53,937 bases of DNA from Oscillospiraceae bacterium. Its GTDB lineage: Bacteria; Bacillota; Clostridia; Oscillospirales; Acutalibacteraceae. Position 1 is the first letter of the stretch. Each line of letters begins with the position of its first letter. Positions 42,260-51,966 of the stretch are shown here, one piece after another. The notes under the pieces are model-generated. The model worked only from the letters and a program-made list of their open reading frames with translations. It made no database searches and was not told the DNA's origin. Where the stretch lies: the NCBI GenBank assembly GCA_015065725.1, contig SVPV01000013.1, forward strand, positions 1-53,937, written 5' to 3'. A program made the translations under genes and the position numbers.

Positions 42260-43054
42260 ATGAAAAAAATTACTATTATAGGCGGCGACCGCCGACTGCG
42301 TATTGCTAAAGAAGAATTAGAAAATAACGGATTTTTGGTTGACACAATAGGTCTTTTTGAAAAGGACGACGGAAATATTGAAAATTCTGACGTTTTACTT
42401 TTCCCCGTACCAACCACAAGGGATAAAATAACCGTTTTTTGTCCTTTGACTGAACGAATAATAAAACTAGAAGACTTTGAAAACATAAATGACAAATTAG
42501 TTTTAACAGCTAATTACAGTTTCCAAAAAACAGAATGTATAGACTACTGCAAAACCGACAGTTATTCGCTTTTAAACGCTGTACCAACTGCCGAGGGAGC
42601 CATAAGCTTTGCAATAGAAAACACACCCTTTACCCTTTGGAAAAGCCGAGTGTTAGTAATAGGCTACGGCAGAACGGGTAAAATTTTAGCCGACCGATTA
42701 AAGTCACTTGGTGCGGATGTTACGGTAAGTGCGAGAAAGCAACGCGATTTTGCACTTTTAGATGCACTTAATATAGATTACTGCAACACTCTTCTACTTG
42801 ACAGTATTCCGCTAGACTTCGATATAATTTTTAACACTATAGACTTTGTTTATATAAATAAAAATCTTAAAAATCTTAAAAACTGCCTTATCGTTGACCT
42901 TTCGAGTAAAGGCGGCTTTGATTTTGAAAAGGCAAAGGCATTAGGGATTGTATGCCGAAAGCTACCAAGTATACCAGGTAAATGTGCACCTAAAACTGCG
43001 GGTGAAATATTGGCAAAAACGGCAATTAATTTAATAGAGGGAGAGAAAATATGA
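42260..43054 (+). CDS. dpaA: Dipicolinate synthase subunit A
   Basis: The 264-residue Rossmann-type protein has an N-terminal region specific to SpoVFA/DpaA (TIIGGDRRLRIAKEEL) and a nucleotide-binding segment SRVLVIGYGRTGKILADRLK. It ends with the conserved LPSIPGKCAPKTAGEIL. With DpaB it makes dipicolinic acid in the mother cell during sporulation, the compound that gives spores heat resistance. It overlaps dpaB by four bases. Confidence 0.96.
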   Translation: MKKITIIGGDRRLRIAKEELENNGFLVDTIGLFEKDDGNIENSDVLLFPVPTTRDKITVFCPLTERIIKLEDFENINDKLVLTANYSFQKTECIDYCKTDSYSLLNAVPTAEGAISFAIENTPFTLWKSRVLVIGYGRTGKILADRLKSLGADVTVSARKQRDFALLDALNIDYCNTLLLDSIPLDFDIIFNTIDFVYINKNLKNLKNCLIVDLSSKGGFDFEKAKALGIVCRKLPSIPGKCAPKTAGEILAKTAINLIEGEKI

Positions 43055-43623
43055 ACGGTATTACGCTTGGATATGCATTTTGCGGCTCTTTTTGCACCAT
43101 CAAAAAATCGGTTGAAGCACTAAAAGAGCTTTCAAAATTTGATATAAAAATTATTCCAATTATGTCAGATATAGTTTATAAAACCGATACTCGTTTTGGC
43201 GAATGTAAAGAGCTTATAAAGACGGTCGAGGATATATGCGGCAACAAAATTATTCACGATGTTGTAGCCGCCGAGCCTATCGGACCTAAAAATTTGCTTG
43301 ATATTATAGCTGTAGCCCCTTGTACAGGCAACAGTCTTTCAAAAATAGCACTTGGAATTACCGACACAGCCGTTACAATGGCTGTAAAAGCTCATTTACG
43401 TAACAACAAGCCCGTAGTTTTGGGTATTGCCACAAACGATGCTTTAGGTGCCACCGCTAAAAACATAGGAATTTTAAACAACACTAAAAACATTTATTTT
43501 GTACCCTACGGTCAAGACGACCCCGAAGGTAAGCAAACCTCACTTGTATGCGATTTTAAAAAGCTACCCGAAACAATAGAGTCGGCTTTAAACCACAAAC
43601 AATTAGAACCGATGATAATTTAA
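43051..43623 (+). CDS. dpaB: Dipicolinate synthase subunit B
   Basis: The 190-residue flavoprotein-like subunit has the SpoVFB start TLGYAFCGSFCTIKKS, an AEPIGPKNLLDIIAVAPCTGNS segment and ends with a short Lys-rich helix. It works as a complex with DpaA. GGGAGAG precedes the ATG, which overlaps the dpaA stop. The pair ends in a strong terminator, so it is a two-gene sporulation operon. Confidence 0.96.
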   Translation: MNGITLGYAFCGSFCTIKKSVEALKELSKFDIKIIPIMSDIVYKTDTRFGECKELIKTVEDICGNKIIHDVVAAEPIGPKNLLDIIAVAPCTGNSLSKIALGITDTAVTMAVKAHLRNNKPVVLGIATNDALGATAKNIGILNNTKNIYFVPYGQDDPEGKQTSLVCDFKKLPETIESALNHKQLEPMII

Positions 43624-43631
43624 TAAATATT

Positions 43632-43671
43632 AAAAAAGTTTGGTAGAAAATAAGTCTTACCAAACTTTTTT
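43632..43671. terminator. Bidirectional terminator after dpaB
   Basis: A perfect 14-bp stem, AAAAAAGTTTGGTA with TACCAAACTTTTTT, and a 12-base loop lie between dpaB and the convergent ABC gene. Confidence 0.9.
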
Positions 43672-43680
43672 ATTTTTCTT

Positions 43681-46284
43681 TTATTCAGTTCTAAGTGCGG
43701 TTACCGGGTCCTTTTTAGCGGCTATTTTTGATGGTATAAGCCCTGCTATAAAGGTAAGGCACATACTTATAACTACAAGTATTATTGCCCCCGCAGTCGG
43801 CAGAAGTGCCAAGCCCTCTATGCTTGTAATAGCGGCAATAATTGCATTTATAGGAATAAGCAAAAGTATTGTAACAAGTATACCTATAGCACCCGCCGTA
43901 AAGCCGACAATAAGTGTTTCGGCATTAAACACACGTGAAATATCCTTTTTAGATGCACCCATTGCACGTAAAATACCGATTTCCTTTGTACGCTCAAGCA
44001 CAGAAATATAGGTTATAATTCCTATCATAATCGAAGAAACAACAAGTGAGATACTTACAAAGGCTATCAGTATATAGCTAATAGCGTTAATTATTGTAGT
44101 AACAGATGAAAGCATTAGTCCAATATAATCTGTATATGTGATTTTATGACTTTCGTCCACTTTAGAATTATACTTTTCAATAGCATCACTTATAATTTCT
44201 TTAGCCTCAAAATCCTTTGGGAATATACTTATACGGCTTGGTACATCTAAATCAGATACACCTAAAAGCTTAAGGTTACCGTCATAAGTTGAGTCGCTTT
44301 TGGTTTTTTCAAGGTACTCTGAGAATTTTAAAACAATCTGCTCATCGGTCATACCCTGTGACTTCATACCCATTATATAACCGCCGATTTGCTGCTGTTC
44401 CGCTGCGGGCAGAGTTGCTATATAGCTTTCCAAATCTGCCATTGTATAGGCTTCGTCGCCTGTTTTAAAGGGCAGACCTGTTATTACGTCTATTTCCTTG
44501 TTTGCTTTTTGTTGTTTTACGATTTCGCTATCATTAACCTCGTTAATAAGGTGTGTCATAAGTCCGCCTACATAACCTATTGTACCGCCCACAGATGACG
44601 CCGACTCGCTATCGGCACGAAGTATACCGACAACATCTACCTTTTCCGACTTTTCGATAACAGACATCATATAAATCTCATCATCACGCATATCTGTATA
44701 GCTGCCGTCATCGTTTTTCTTGAAGTAATCACTATTAACAACCAATCTAAAGGATAAATCTAAAAGCTCGTCATAGGTGTAGCTTTTGGTTTCGGGTTTT
44801 GGTAGCTTTTCACCATTCATAGCGGCTTCCATTTGTTTTGAAAGCTCGTTAGAATCAAGAAGTCCCAAGCTATAAAGTGTATAGTCGCTTATTTGATTGT
44901 TTTTATCAACTATAAGCACAACCTCGTTATATTTTTCGGGCCATTTTCCTTTTACCAACTCGTACTGTTCGTGTAAAAGCGTATCGTTATCAAGTAATTC
45001 CTGCCAAACCTCTGTATTGCTAAATGCCATCATACCGGAGTTTGCGGTTTCTCCCTCGCTAGCAAAGCCTAGTTTTTCAAAAACCTCACTTGGATTAACC
45101 CTAACACCCGTCGGTGTATACACATTTAACTGTGTAGAATAGGAATATTTAATATCGGTAGTGTAATCTGATATTTTTTCAGGGTTTTCGCTGATATATT
45201 TTTTAAACGCCGCAAGGTCGTTAGCTGTAGCACCGTTTACAAGGGTGGTCATCATTTCACCCATAATATTATTAGAGTAAATCTTATTTTTATCTCTATC
45301 GGCATTGCCCTTATTACTTTCCATAAGCGTACCTGTAAGTGAGCTTACGTCTGTTGTAGCCTGCTCTATCATAATAGGATAGCTTGAAAGGGTATCCTCC
45401 TCAACGCTGTTGATATAGGCATCAACACCGTTTGAAAGAGCTAGTATTAGAGCTATTCCTATAATACCTATTGAGCCTGCAAAGGCGGTAAGAATAGTCC
45501 TGCCCTTTTTAGTCATAAGGTTATTAAGGGAGAGTGAAAGTGCAGTTAAAAATGACATTGAGGTATGTTTAGTCTTCTCTAGTTTAGCAACATCCTCCTG
45601 CTCGGAATTATACGGGTCGCTATCATCAATAACCCTTCCGTCAAGCAGCTTAATAATTCTTGTAGAATACTCCTCTGCCAAATCGGGATTATGTGTTACC
45701 ATAACAACCAGACGATCTTTAGCTATTTCCTTTAATAGCTCCATAATTTGAAGACTTGTTTCACTGTCTAATGCACCTGTAGGCTCATCAGCTAAAAGAA
45801 TATCGGGGTTATTTACTAATGCCCTTGCAATAGCAACACGCTGCATTTGACCGCCCGACATCTGATTAGGCTTTTTAGAAAGCTGGTCGCCAAGTCCCAC
45901 ACGCTCAAGTGCCGCCTTTGCCCTTACCCTACGCTCTGCACGGGAAACACCCGAAAGGGTTAGAGCCAATTCTACATTAGAAAGCACGCTTTGGTGCGGA
46001 ATTAAATTATAGCTTTGAAAAACAAATCCTATTGTATGGTTACGATAGGTATCCCAATCAGCGTCCTTATATTCCTTTGTAGATTTTCCCCTAATAACAA
46101 GGTCGCCGTCGGTATACTTATCAAGACCGCCTATAATATTAAGCAGGGTTGTTTTTCCGCAACCCGACGGTCCCAAGACCGATACGAATTCCGACTTTCT
46201 AAATTCTATACTAACGCCCTTTAAGGCCTCAACCTTATTGTCGGATATACGGTATTCCTTTGTGATGTTTTTAAGCTTAAGCAT
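43681..46284 (-). CDS. MacB-like ABC protein, ATPase fused to FtsX-type permease, 867 aa
   Basis: An N-terminal ATPase of the LolD/MacB type (about 1-225: Walker A GPSGCGKTT, signature MSGGQMQR, Walker B LLADEPTGALD) is fused to an FtsX-type permease. The permease has one membrane helix near 265-285, a large extracellular domain of about 450 residues, and three helices at the C-terminus. Such fused proteins use ATP to drive conformational change outside the membrane, and in Firmicutes often handle antimicrobial peptides or cell-wall functions. No sensor kinase pair is adjacent, so the role is open. Confidence 0.93.
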   Translation of the reverse strand: MLKLKNITKEYRISDNKVEALKGVSIEFRKSEFVSVLGPSGCGKTTLLNIIGGLDKYTDGDLVIRGKSTKEYKDADWDTYRNHTIGFVFQSYNLIPHQSVLSNVELALTLSGVSRAERRVRAKAALERVGLGDQLSKKPNQMSGGQMQRVAIARALVNNPDILLADEPTGALDSETSLQIMELLKEIAKDRLVVMVTHNPDLAEEYSTRIIKLLDGRVIDDSDPYNSEQEDVAKLEKTKHTSMSFLTALSLSLNNLMTKKGRTILTAFAGSIGIIGIALILALSNGVDAYINSVEEDTLSSYPIMIEQATTDVSSLTGTLMESNKGNADRDKNKIYSNNIMGEMMTTLVNGATANDLAAFKKYISENPEKISDYTTDIKYSYSTQLNVYTPTGVRVNPSEVFEKLGFASEGETANSGMMAFSNTEVWQELLDNDTLLHEQYELVKGKWPEKYNEVVLIVDKNNQISDYTLYSLGLLDSNELSKQMEAAMNGEKLPKPETKSYTYDELLDLSFRLVVNSDYFKKNDDGSYTDMRDDEIYMMSVIEKSEKVDVVGILRADSESASSVGGTIGYVGGLMTHLINEVNDSEIVKQQKANKEIDVITGLPFKTGDEAYTMADLESYIATLPAAEQQQIGGYIMGMKSQGMTDEQIVLKFSEYLEKTKSDSTYDGNLKLLGVSDLDVPSRISIFPKDFEAKEIISDAIEKYNSKVDESHKITYTDYIGLMLSSVTTIINAISYILIAFVSISLVVSSIMIGIITYISVLERTKEIGILRAMGASKKDISRVFNAETLIVGFTAGAIGILVTILLLIPINAIIAAITSIEGLALLPTAGAIILVVISMCLTFIAGLIPSKIAAKKDPVTALRTE

Positions 46285-46384
46285 TTTTGCCGCCTCTCTT
46301 GATATGGTATCATCTATATTCTAGCATTTATTACCATTATTATATACCATATTTATAGACTAATTATGAACAAAATAAAATAAA

Positions 46385-46413
46385 TTGATTAATTTAGAAA
46401 ATAGTGGTATAAT
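46385..46413 (+). promoter_or_regulatory. Vegetative promoter of the penicillin-binding protein gene
   Basis: TTGATT (46385-46390), a 17-base spacer and TATAAT (46408-46413) lie 44 bases upstream of the start. I see nothing else in 46285-46457. Confidence 0.75.
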
Positions 46414-46457
46414 GAACATAACTGTTAAATGTTTTATTTTCTAACGGAGATGTGTCT

Positions 46458-48751
46458 ATGGAAAAATTTATGAAAATTACTGCCATATTATTGGTTATGC
46501 TTATTATAGCATCTTCTGTAACCTTGGGTATTGAAGCGTCAAAGGAAAACGCTTTTGACTTTTTTGGTTACAAAGATATAGTAAACAACATAAAGAATCT
46601 TGAAATTAATATGACGTCGATAGTTTATGCCAAAAACGAAGATGGCGAGTGGGAGGAATACCAACGCCTACACGGCGAAGAAAATCGTATTTGGGTAGAT
46701 TACGAAAAGATACCGCAAACCCTTATTGATGCCTTTATATCGATTGAAGACGAGCGTTTTTATTCACACGTGGGTGTTGACTGGAAGCGTACAGGCTCTG
46801 CCTTTTTAAATCAGTTTGTAAAAATTTATTCTTCAAACCAAGGCGGCTCAACTATTACCCAACAGCTAATTAAAAACCTTACAGGAGATAAAAAACAAAC
46901 TCCTAAAAGAAAGCTACGTGAAATAGCACGTGCTATACTTATTGAAAAAAAGCTTAGTAAAAAGCAAATTCTTGAATCGTACCTTAATACTATCTCTTAG
47001 GTAACGGAATTTGCGGCGTTCAGGTAGCTGCAAACTACTATTTTAACAAGGATGTCGGCGACCTTACTCTTTTAGAATGTGCAAGTATTGCAGGTATTAC
47101 CAAAAATCCGTCTGCATATAATCCTGAGGATAAACTTGAAACCAACAAGGAAAGATGCAAAACCGTACTCAAAAAAATGTATGAGTGCGAGAAGATTACA
47201 TATGAAGAATATATGGCTGCCCTAAACGACGATTTAGTGCTTGATGATTCACAGCGTGACAATCTTGAAGCACCTGTTAATAACTATTTTATAGACACTC
47301 TTATAAGCAATATTGTTGAAGATTTAAGTGAAAAGTATAACTGCTCGGAAAAAACCGCTTCTGCTATGCTTTATAACGGAGGCTATAAAATTTATTCAAC
47401 AGTTGATTTAAGGGTACAGGAAATTATGGAAGAGTATTACGAGGATATGAAATACTTTTCGCAAAAAGCAAGTAAAACAAAGAAAAATGTTCAGTCGGCT
47501 ATGACTATTATGGACTATGAAGGTCATATAATAGGTGTTGTCGGCGGTGCGGGTGAAAAAACCGTAAACCGCGGTCTTAACAGAGCGGTTGATTCACCCC
47601 GTCAGCCTGGATCTACAATGAAGCCTATAGGCGTATATGCACCCGCTATAGATTTAGGAATTGCTACATATTCATCTGTTTATGAGGATTCTCCTCTTGA
47701 AAACTATTATCCCGACGGTAAAAAGGGCCCTGCTGAATGGTATGGATATTACGCAGGAAATATGAGCATTCAAAAGGCTATTGAACGCTCGGCGAATACT
47801 ATACCCTGTAAAATATTAAAGGATATGGGAATAGAAACCTCTTATAAATTCCTAACCGAAAAGCTCGGATTTAAGCATTTAAACGATATAGACAAAAACT
47901 TGGCATCCTTAGCACTTGGCGGATGTGCCTACGGTATTACCACTACCGAATCTGCTGCTGCATATGCAATATTCGGAAACTCTGGTAAATATTATAAACC
48001 CGTAACCTATACAGTAATTAAAGATACTAACGATAAAACCGTTTTAGAGGACGGCAGAGTCGTACAGGCTATAAAACCCGCTACTGCAACTATTATGAAC
48101 AAGCTTTTACAAAACGTTGTATATGGCGGAAGCGGTACAGGTAGAGGAATTGCCAGCTACAGCAAAATGAAGGCTTATGCAAAAACAGGTACCTCAAGTG
48201 AATCTAACGATCTTTGGATGGTAGCAGGCACACCGTACTATGTAGGCTCTGTATGGTACGGCTTTGACAAACCACAGCAAATTTCGAATCAATCCGCCGC
48301 CGCTACACTTTGGAAAAATATTATGAAAGACGTTCATAAAGGTTTAGAATTTAAAGAATTTGAGTTAAGCGAAGATGTTGTAGAGGAAAAATACTGTGCC
48401 TACACAGGCAAGCTTGCAGGCAAAAAATGTTATTGGAAAAAAGACGGTATTTATCTTCCCGACATAGAGGGCGTGGTTTGTGACGGAAAGCACAGCGGTG
48501 GAGCACCCGACACAAAGAAACCTGCCGAGAGTTCCGAGTCCCAAAGCTCATCAACCCCCGCACCGTCAACACCCTCAACTCCTGATACTCCATCTACACC
48601 CACTACGTCCGAGGGCGGTACTAGTGCCGAGCCACAAACGCCTAGCACACCAACCACACCCGAAACACCACCAACACAGCAACCCTCAACCCCCGAAAGC
48701 AGTTCTACCCCACCACAAAATCCAAGTGACACTAGTACACCAACCAACTAA
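46458..48751 (+). pseudogene. Class A penicillin-binding protein (PBP1A-like), broken by one frameshift
   Basis: The ATG at 46458 follows GGAG. The first part has a membrane helix (about 6-24) and most of a glycosyltransferase domain (IEDERFYSHVGVDW, GGSTITQQLIKN). It stops at a TAG at 46998-47000, just after ESYLNTIS. The -1 frame continues without interruption as LGNGICGVQVAANYYF and on through a transpeptidase domain with PGSTMKP (active Ser), a SAN motif (ERSANT) and KTGTSS. It ends in a Pro/Ser/Thr-rich tail of about 90 residues. One missing T near 46996 explains the break. It could be a real mutation, a sequencing error or, less likely, recoding. Confidence 0.88.
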
Positions 48752-48770
48752 ACTATATAATGCATATATT

Positions 48771-48802
48771 AAAAACGGCGGTCAAAAAAGACCGCCGTTT
48801 TT
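48771..48802. terminator. Bidirectional terminator after the penicillin-binding protein gene
   Basis: A perfect 13-bp stem, AAAAACGGCGGTC with GACCGCCGTTTTT, has an A6 loop. It also serves malQ on the other strand. Confidence 0.92.
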
Positions 48803-48825
48803 ATAATATAATTTTTTAGTTTGTA

Positions 48826-50280
48826 TTATTTTCTGTTAGATAATTGTTTCATAACCGATACTAGCTCATCGGTATAATAATCCTTTTTCATTCGCCATTC
48901 CCAATTACCTTCCTTTGTGCCTGGGAAATTCATTCTGCCGCCTTCATCAAGGCAGAGCCAATCCTGCATAGGAATTATAACCGTAGACGCTCTTGAACGC
49001 ATAGCAAGCCAAATCATTTGATATGACGGCTCTAGAAATCCGCTTGACTGGACAGTTTTTTCAAACATATCACGCTCGTGCGGTGTGGCATTATTAAACC
49101 AACCAAGTGCGGTATTGTTATCGTGTGTTCCTGTATAGCAAACGCAGTTTCTATTGTAATTACGCGGCAAAAATTTGTTTTGCAAATCACTGTCAAATGC
49201 AAACTGCAAAACCTTCATATTAGGAAATTCTGTATCGGCTACCAGCTTTTCAACCTCGGGACTTGCCTCACCTAAATCTTCAGCTATAATTCTAAGTCTG
49301 CCGATTTTAGACTCCATAAGATGCCAAAACGGAAGTCCTACACCCTTTTCCCAACTGCCGCTACGTGCATTTTTAGAGCCATAAGGTATTGTAAAATAAT
49401 CTGCAAAGGCTCTAAAGTGGTCTATTCTTAAAACATCATAGATATTGAGGGAAAATTCAAGACGCTTTCTCCACCAAGCATAATTGGTGCATTTTTGATA
49501 GTCCCAATCGTATATAGGATTTCCCCAAAGCTGACCGTCTGACGAAAAAGCATCGGGCGGTACACCCGCCACAAGCACAGGTGTCATATCGTTACCAAGC
49601 CTAAAATTATCGGGTGATTTCCACACATCAGCACTATCAAGCGACACGTAAAAAGGTAAATCCCCTATTATACGAACGCCGTTTTTTGCCGCATACGCTT
49701 TGAGCGTAAAATATTGACTGTAGAAAAAATACTGAATTATCTTTTTTTCTTCAATTTCATCAAAATATGCCGCCTTGAAATTTTCAAGAGCTATAGGTTG
49801 TCTATGCAAAAGCCCCTCTTCAAAATCCGAAAGCTTTTCTATTTTGCCAACCTCAAGCACTGTCATAAAAACAGCATAGTCGGTAATCCAAAATTCGTTT
49901 TTCTTTAAAAACCTAATATAATCAATTTTAGTCCTTTTGAAATTCGCCGCCGCCTTTTTTAAAAGCGGAAGCTTAATGCTACGCACCTTATCATAATCTA
50001 CACTACTATCCCCAAAATTTTCGGGCAGGTCTGACGCCTCTAAAAGTCCGTCACGCACCAATAACTCTAAATCTATAAGCAACGGCTCACCCGCAAAGCA
50101 AGAAGGTGATTTATAAGGAGAATTGCCCTCACCTATAGGGCAAAGCGGTAATATCTGCCAATAACGCTGTCCGCTCTGCTTTAAAAAATCTACAAAACGG
50201 TATGCCTCATAACCAAAACTGCCTATTCCGTAATCTGATGGCAGTGATGTTATATGCAACAAAACGCCGCTTTCAAGCAA
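48826..50280 (-). CDS. malQ: 4-alpha-glucanotransferase (amylomaltase)
   Basis: The GH77 enzyme has LLHITSLPSDYGIGSFG at its start, the nucleophile Asp in YDVLRIDHFRAF, the acid Glu in IIAEDLG, and the late active-site pair in YTGTHDNNT. It moves glucan units between maltodextrins, which lets the cell use maltose and maltotriose taken up by the transporter encoded upstream. The start is uncertain. TTG at 50280 best matches the family N-terminus and avoids the overlap that an earlier TTG at 50313 would cause with the permease gene. It is about 484 residues. Confidence 0.95.
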   Translation of the reverse strand: MLESGVLLHITSLPSDYGIGSFGYEAYRFVDFLKQSGQRYWQILPLCPIGEGNSPYKSPSCFAGEPLLIDLELLVRDGLLEASDLPENFGDSSVDYDKVRSIKLPLLKKAAANFKRTKIDYIRFLKKNEFWITDYAVFMTVLEVGKIEKLSDFEEGLLHRQPIALENFKAAYFDEIEEKKIIQYFFYSQYFTLKAYAAKNGVRIIGDLPFYVSLDSADVWKSPDNFRLGNDMTPVLVAGVPPDAFSSDGQLWGNPIYDWDYQKCTNYAWWRKRLEFSLNIYDVLRIDHFRAFADYFTIPYGSKNARSGSWEKGVGLPFWHLMESKIGRLRIIAEDLGEASPEVEKLVADTEFPNMKVLQFAFDSDLQNKFLPRNYNRNCVCYTGTHDNNTALGWFNNATPHERDMFEKTVQSSGFLEPSYQMIWLAMRSRASTVIIPMQDWLCLDEGGRMNFPGTKEGNWEWRMKKDYYTDELVSVMKQLSNRK

Positions 50281-50287
50281 ATCGTTA

Positions 50288-51121
50288 TTAGCCCTTAATC
50301 GCACCTGCCGCAACCCCTTTAATAATATATTTTTGACACGATAAATAAAAGATTATCACAGGCACAATAGCTAAGACCAGCATTGCCATCATAGCTCCCA
50401 TATCAACAGAACCGTATCCACCCTTTAAATACTGTATTGCAATAGGAATAGTTTTATAATCACTACCAATTACAAGATATGGCAGCAAATAGTCATTCCA
50501 AATCCACATGGTGTTAAGAATAGCTATAGTGATTGCCGTTGGGCGTAATAGGTGAAAAACAACCCTCCAAAAAAGTTGGAAGGTGTTGCAGCCATCAATT
50601 ATAGCTGCCTCTTCAACGCCGCGTGGTACGGTTTTTACAAAGCCTGCAAACATAAAAACCGAAAGTCCTGAACCGAACCCTAGATATAATAACACAATAC
50701 CAATAGGATTATCAAGTCCCAAAACATTTGCTACCTTTGACATTGAAAACATAACCATTTGGAAAGGCACTATCATAGAAAACACAAAAAGATAATACAT
50801 CACTTTTGAAAAAATATCTTTACTTCTCACAATAAACCAAGCGGTCATTGAAGTAAAAATAACAATCACCGCTACCGAGCAGACAGTTATAAAAAGTGAC
50901 CAAAAAAACGCCGTTAAAAAATCCGTATCAATAATACCCGTAGAATAGTTATCCAAGCGTACAAATGTATCGCTATCGGGTAATAAAAACGGGGTTTGGC
51001 TAATAGAAAAACGGCTTTTAAAGGAATTCATAACCACAACCGCGACAGGTGCTAAAAAGACTAGCGATATAAAAGCCAAAATCAGAAAAAGTGTAAAATT
51101 AAAGGCTTTTTTTCTTAACAT
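50288..51121 (-). CDS. malG: Sugar ABC transporter permease, MalG type
   Basis: The 277-residue protein has six membrane helices and the EAA motif EEAAIIDGCNTFQLFWRVVF that docks the ATPase. It ends in KYIIKGVAAGAIKG, typical of MalG-family permeases. It pairs with the MalF-type protein encoded just upstream, overlapping by one base. The symbol rests on the neighbouring malQ; the transported sugar could be another oligosaccharide. Confidence 0.88.
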   Translation of the reverse strand: MLRKKAFNFTLFLILAFISLVFLAPVAVVVMNSFKSRFSISQTPFLLPDSDTFVRLDNYSTGIIDTDFLTAFFWSLFITVCSVAVIVIFTSMTAWFIVRSKDIFSKVMYYLFVFSMIVPFQMVMFSMSKVANVLGLDNPIGIVLLYLGFGSGLSVFMFAGFVKTVPRGVEEAAIIDGCNTFQLFWRVVFHLLRPTAITIAILNTMWIWNDYLLPYLVIGSDYKTIPIAIQYLKGGYGSVDMGAMMAMLVLAIVPVIIFYLSCQKYIIKGVAAGAIKG

Positions 51122-51966
51122 TAGCTTTCAACCTCCCGCCTTCGTGTAAGAAAAAGCTGTAAAAGTGCTATTGTAGCCACTATAATAAAAAACATAACCG
51201 CTTTAGCCTGACCTACACCCTCATAGCCAATTTTTCCGTAAAAGGTGCTATAGATATCAAGAGCAAGCATACGTGTTTGCTTTGCGGGGGCACCTGCTGT
51301 AAGAGCTAAATTTTGGTCAAACAGCTTAAAAGAATTTGTAATAGTTAAAAACAGACAGATTGTTATTGACGGCATAACCGACGGAATTATAATAGTTCGC
51401 AAGGTCTTAAAGGGTGTGGCTCCGTCAACGCGTGCCGCCTCGATAAGCTCGTCGGGTACATTTTGTATTCCTGCGATATATATAATCATCGTGTACCCTA
51501 TCATCTGCCAATTCATCAGCACTATAAGACCAAGAAAACCGAACTCCCATTTAGAAGTTATAGAATATCCGTAATTGTATAAAAAACCGTTAATTATTAA
51601 CTGCCATATATAGCCTAGCACTATTCCGCCTATTAAATTAGGCATAAAAAACACCGTGCGGAAGAAATTTGTACCTCGAATACCCCTAGTAAGAGTTAAT
51701 GCCAACAAAAAACCGAAAAGATTTATTGTTATTACCGAAACCAATGAGAAAAGCACAGTAAAAATTAAGGCATTTAAAAAATCAGAATTACCCTTGAAAG
51801 CACTTATATAATTCTCAAAGCCTACAAATTTTGCATCCGACACCGTACGGAACTCACAAAAAGACAGATAAAGTCCCATAACAAACGGTATCAAAAATGC
51901 TATCAAAAAAGCTATAAATGTTGGTAACACAAAAATCGGAAACCATTTCCTAATGCTTCGCTTCAT
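51121..51966 (-). CDS. malF: Sugar ABC transporter permease, MalF type
   Basis: The 281-residue protein has six membrane helices and the EAA motif IEAARVDGATPFKTLRTIII. It starts at the stop of the binding-protein gene and overlaps malG by one base, so the three are translated together. It lacks the large periplasmic loop of the enteric MalF, as usual in Firmicutes. Confidence 0.88.
   Translation of the reverse strand: MKRSIRKWFPIFVLPTFIAFLIAFLIPFVMGLYLSFCEFRTVSDAKFVGFENYISAFKGNSDFLNALIFTVLFSLVSVITINLFGFLLALTLTRGIRGTNFFRTVFFMPNLIGGIVLGYIWQLIINGFLYNYGYSITSKWEFGFLGLIVLMNWQMIGYTMIIYIAGIQNVPDELIEAARVDGATPFKTLRTIIIPSVMPSITICLFLTITNSFKLFDQNLALTAGAPAKQTRMLALDIYSTFYGKIGYEGVGQAKAVMFFIIVATIALLQLFLTRRREVES

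Noticed and set aside
43640-44011. 123-codon open frame on the plus strand after dpaB
   Set aside because: It begins inside the dpaB terminator and is antisense to the C-terminus of the MacB-like gene.
46985-47005. Programmed -1 frameshift in the penicillin-binding protein gene
   Set aside because: The site ATCTCTTAGG has no X-XXY-YYZ slippery heptamer and no evident downstream stem, so a deletion or sequencing error is more likely.
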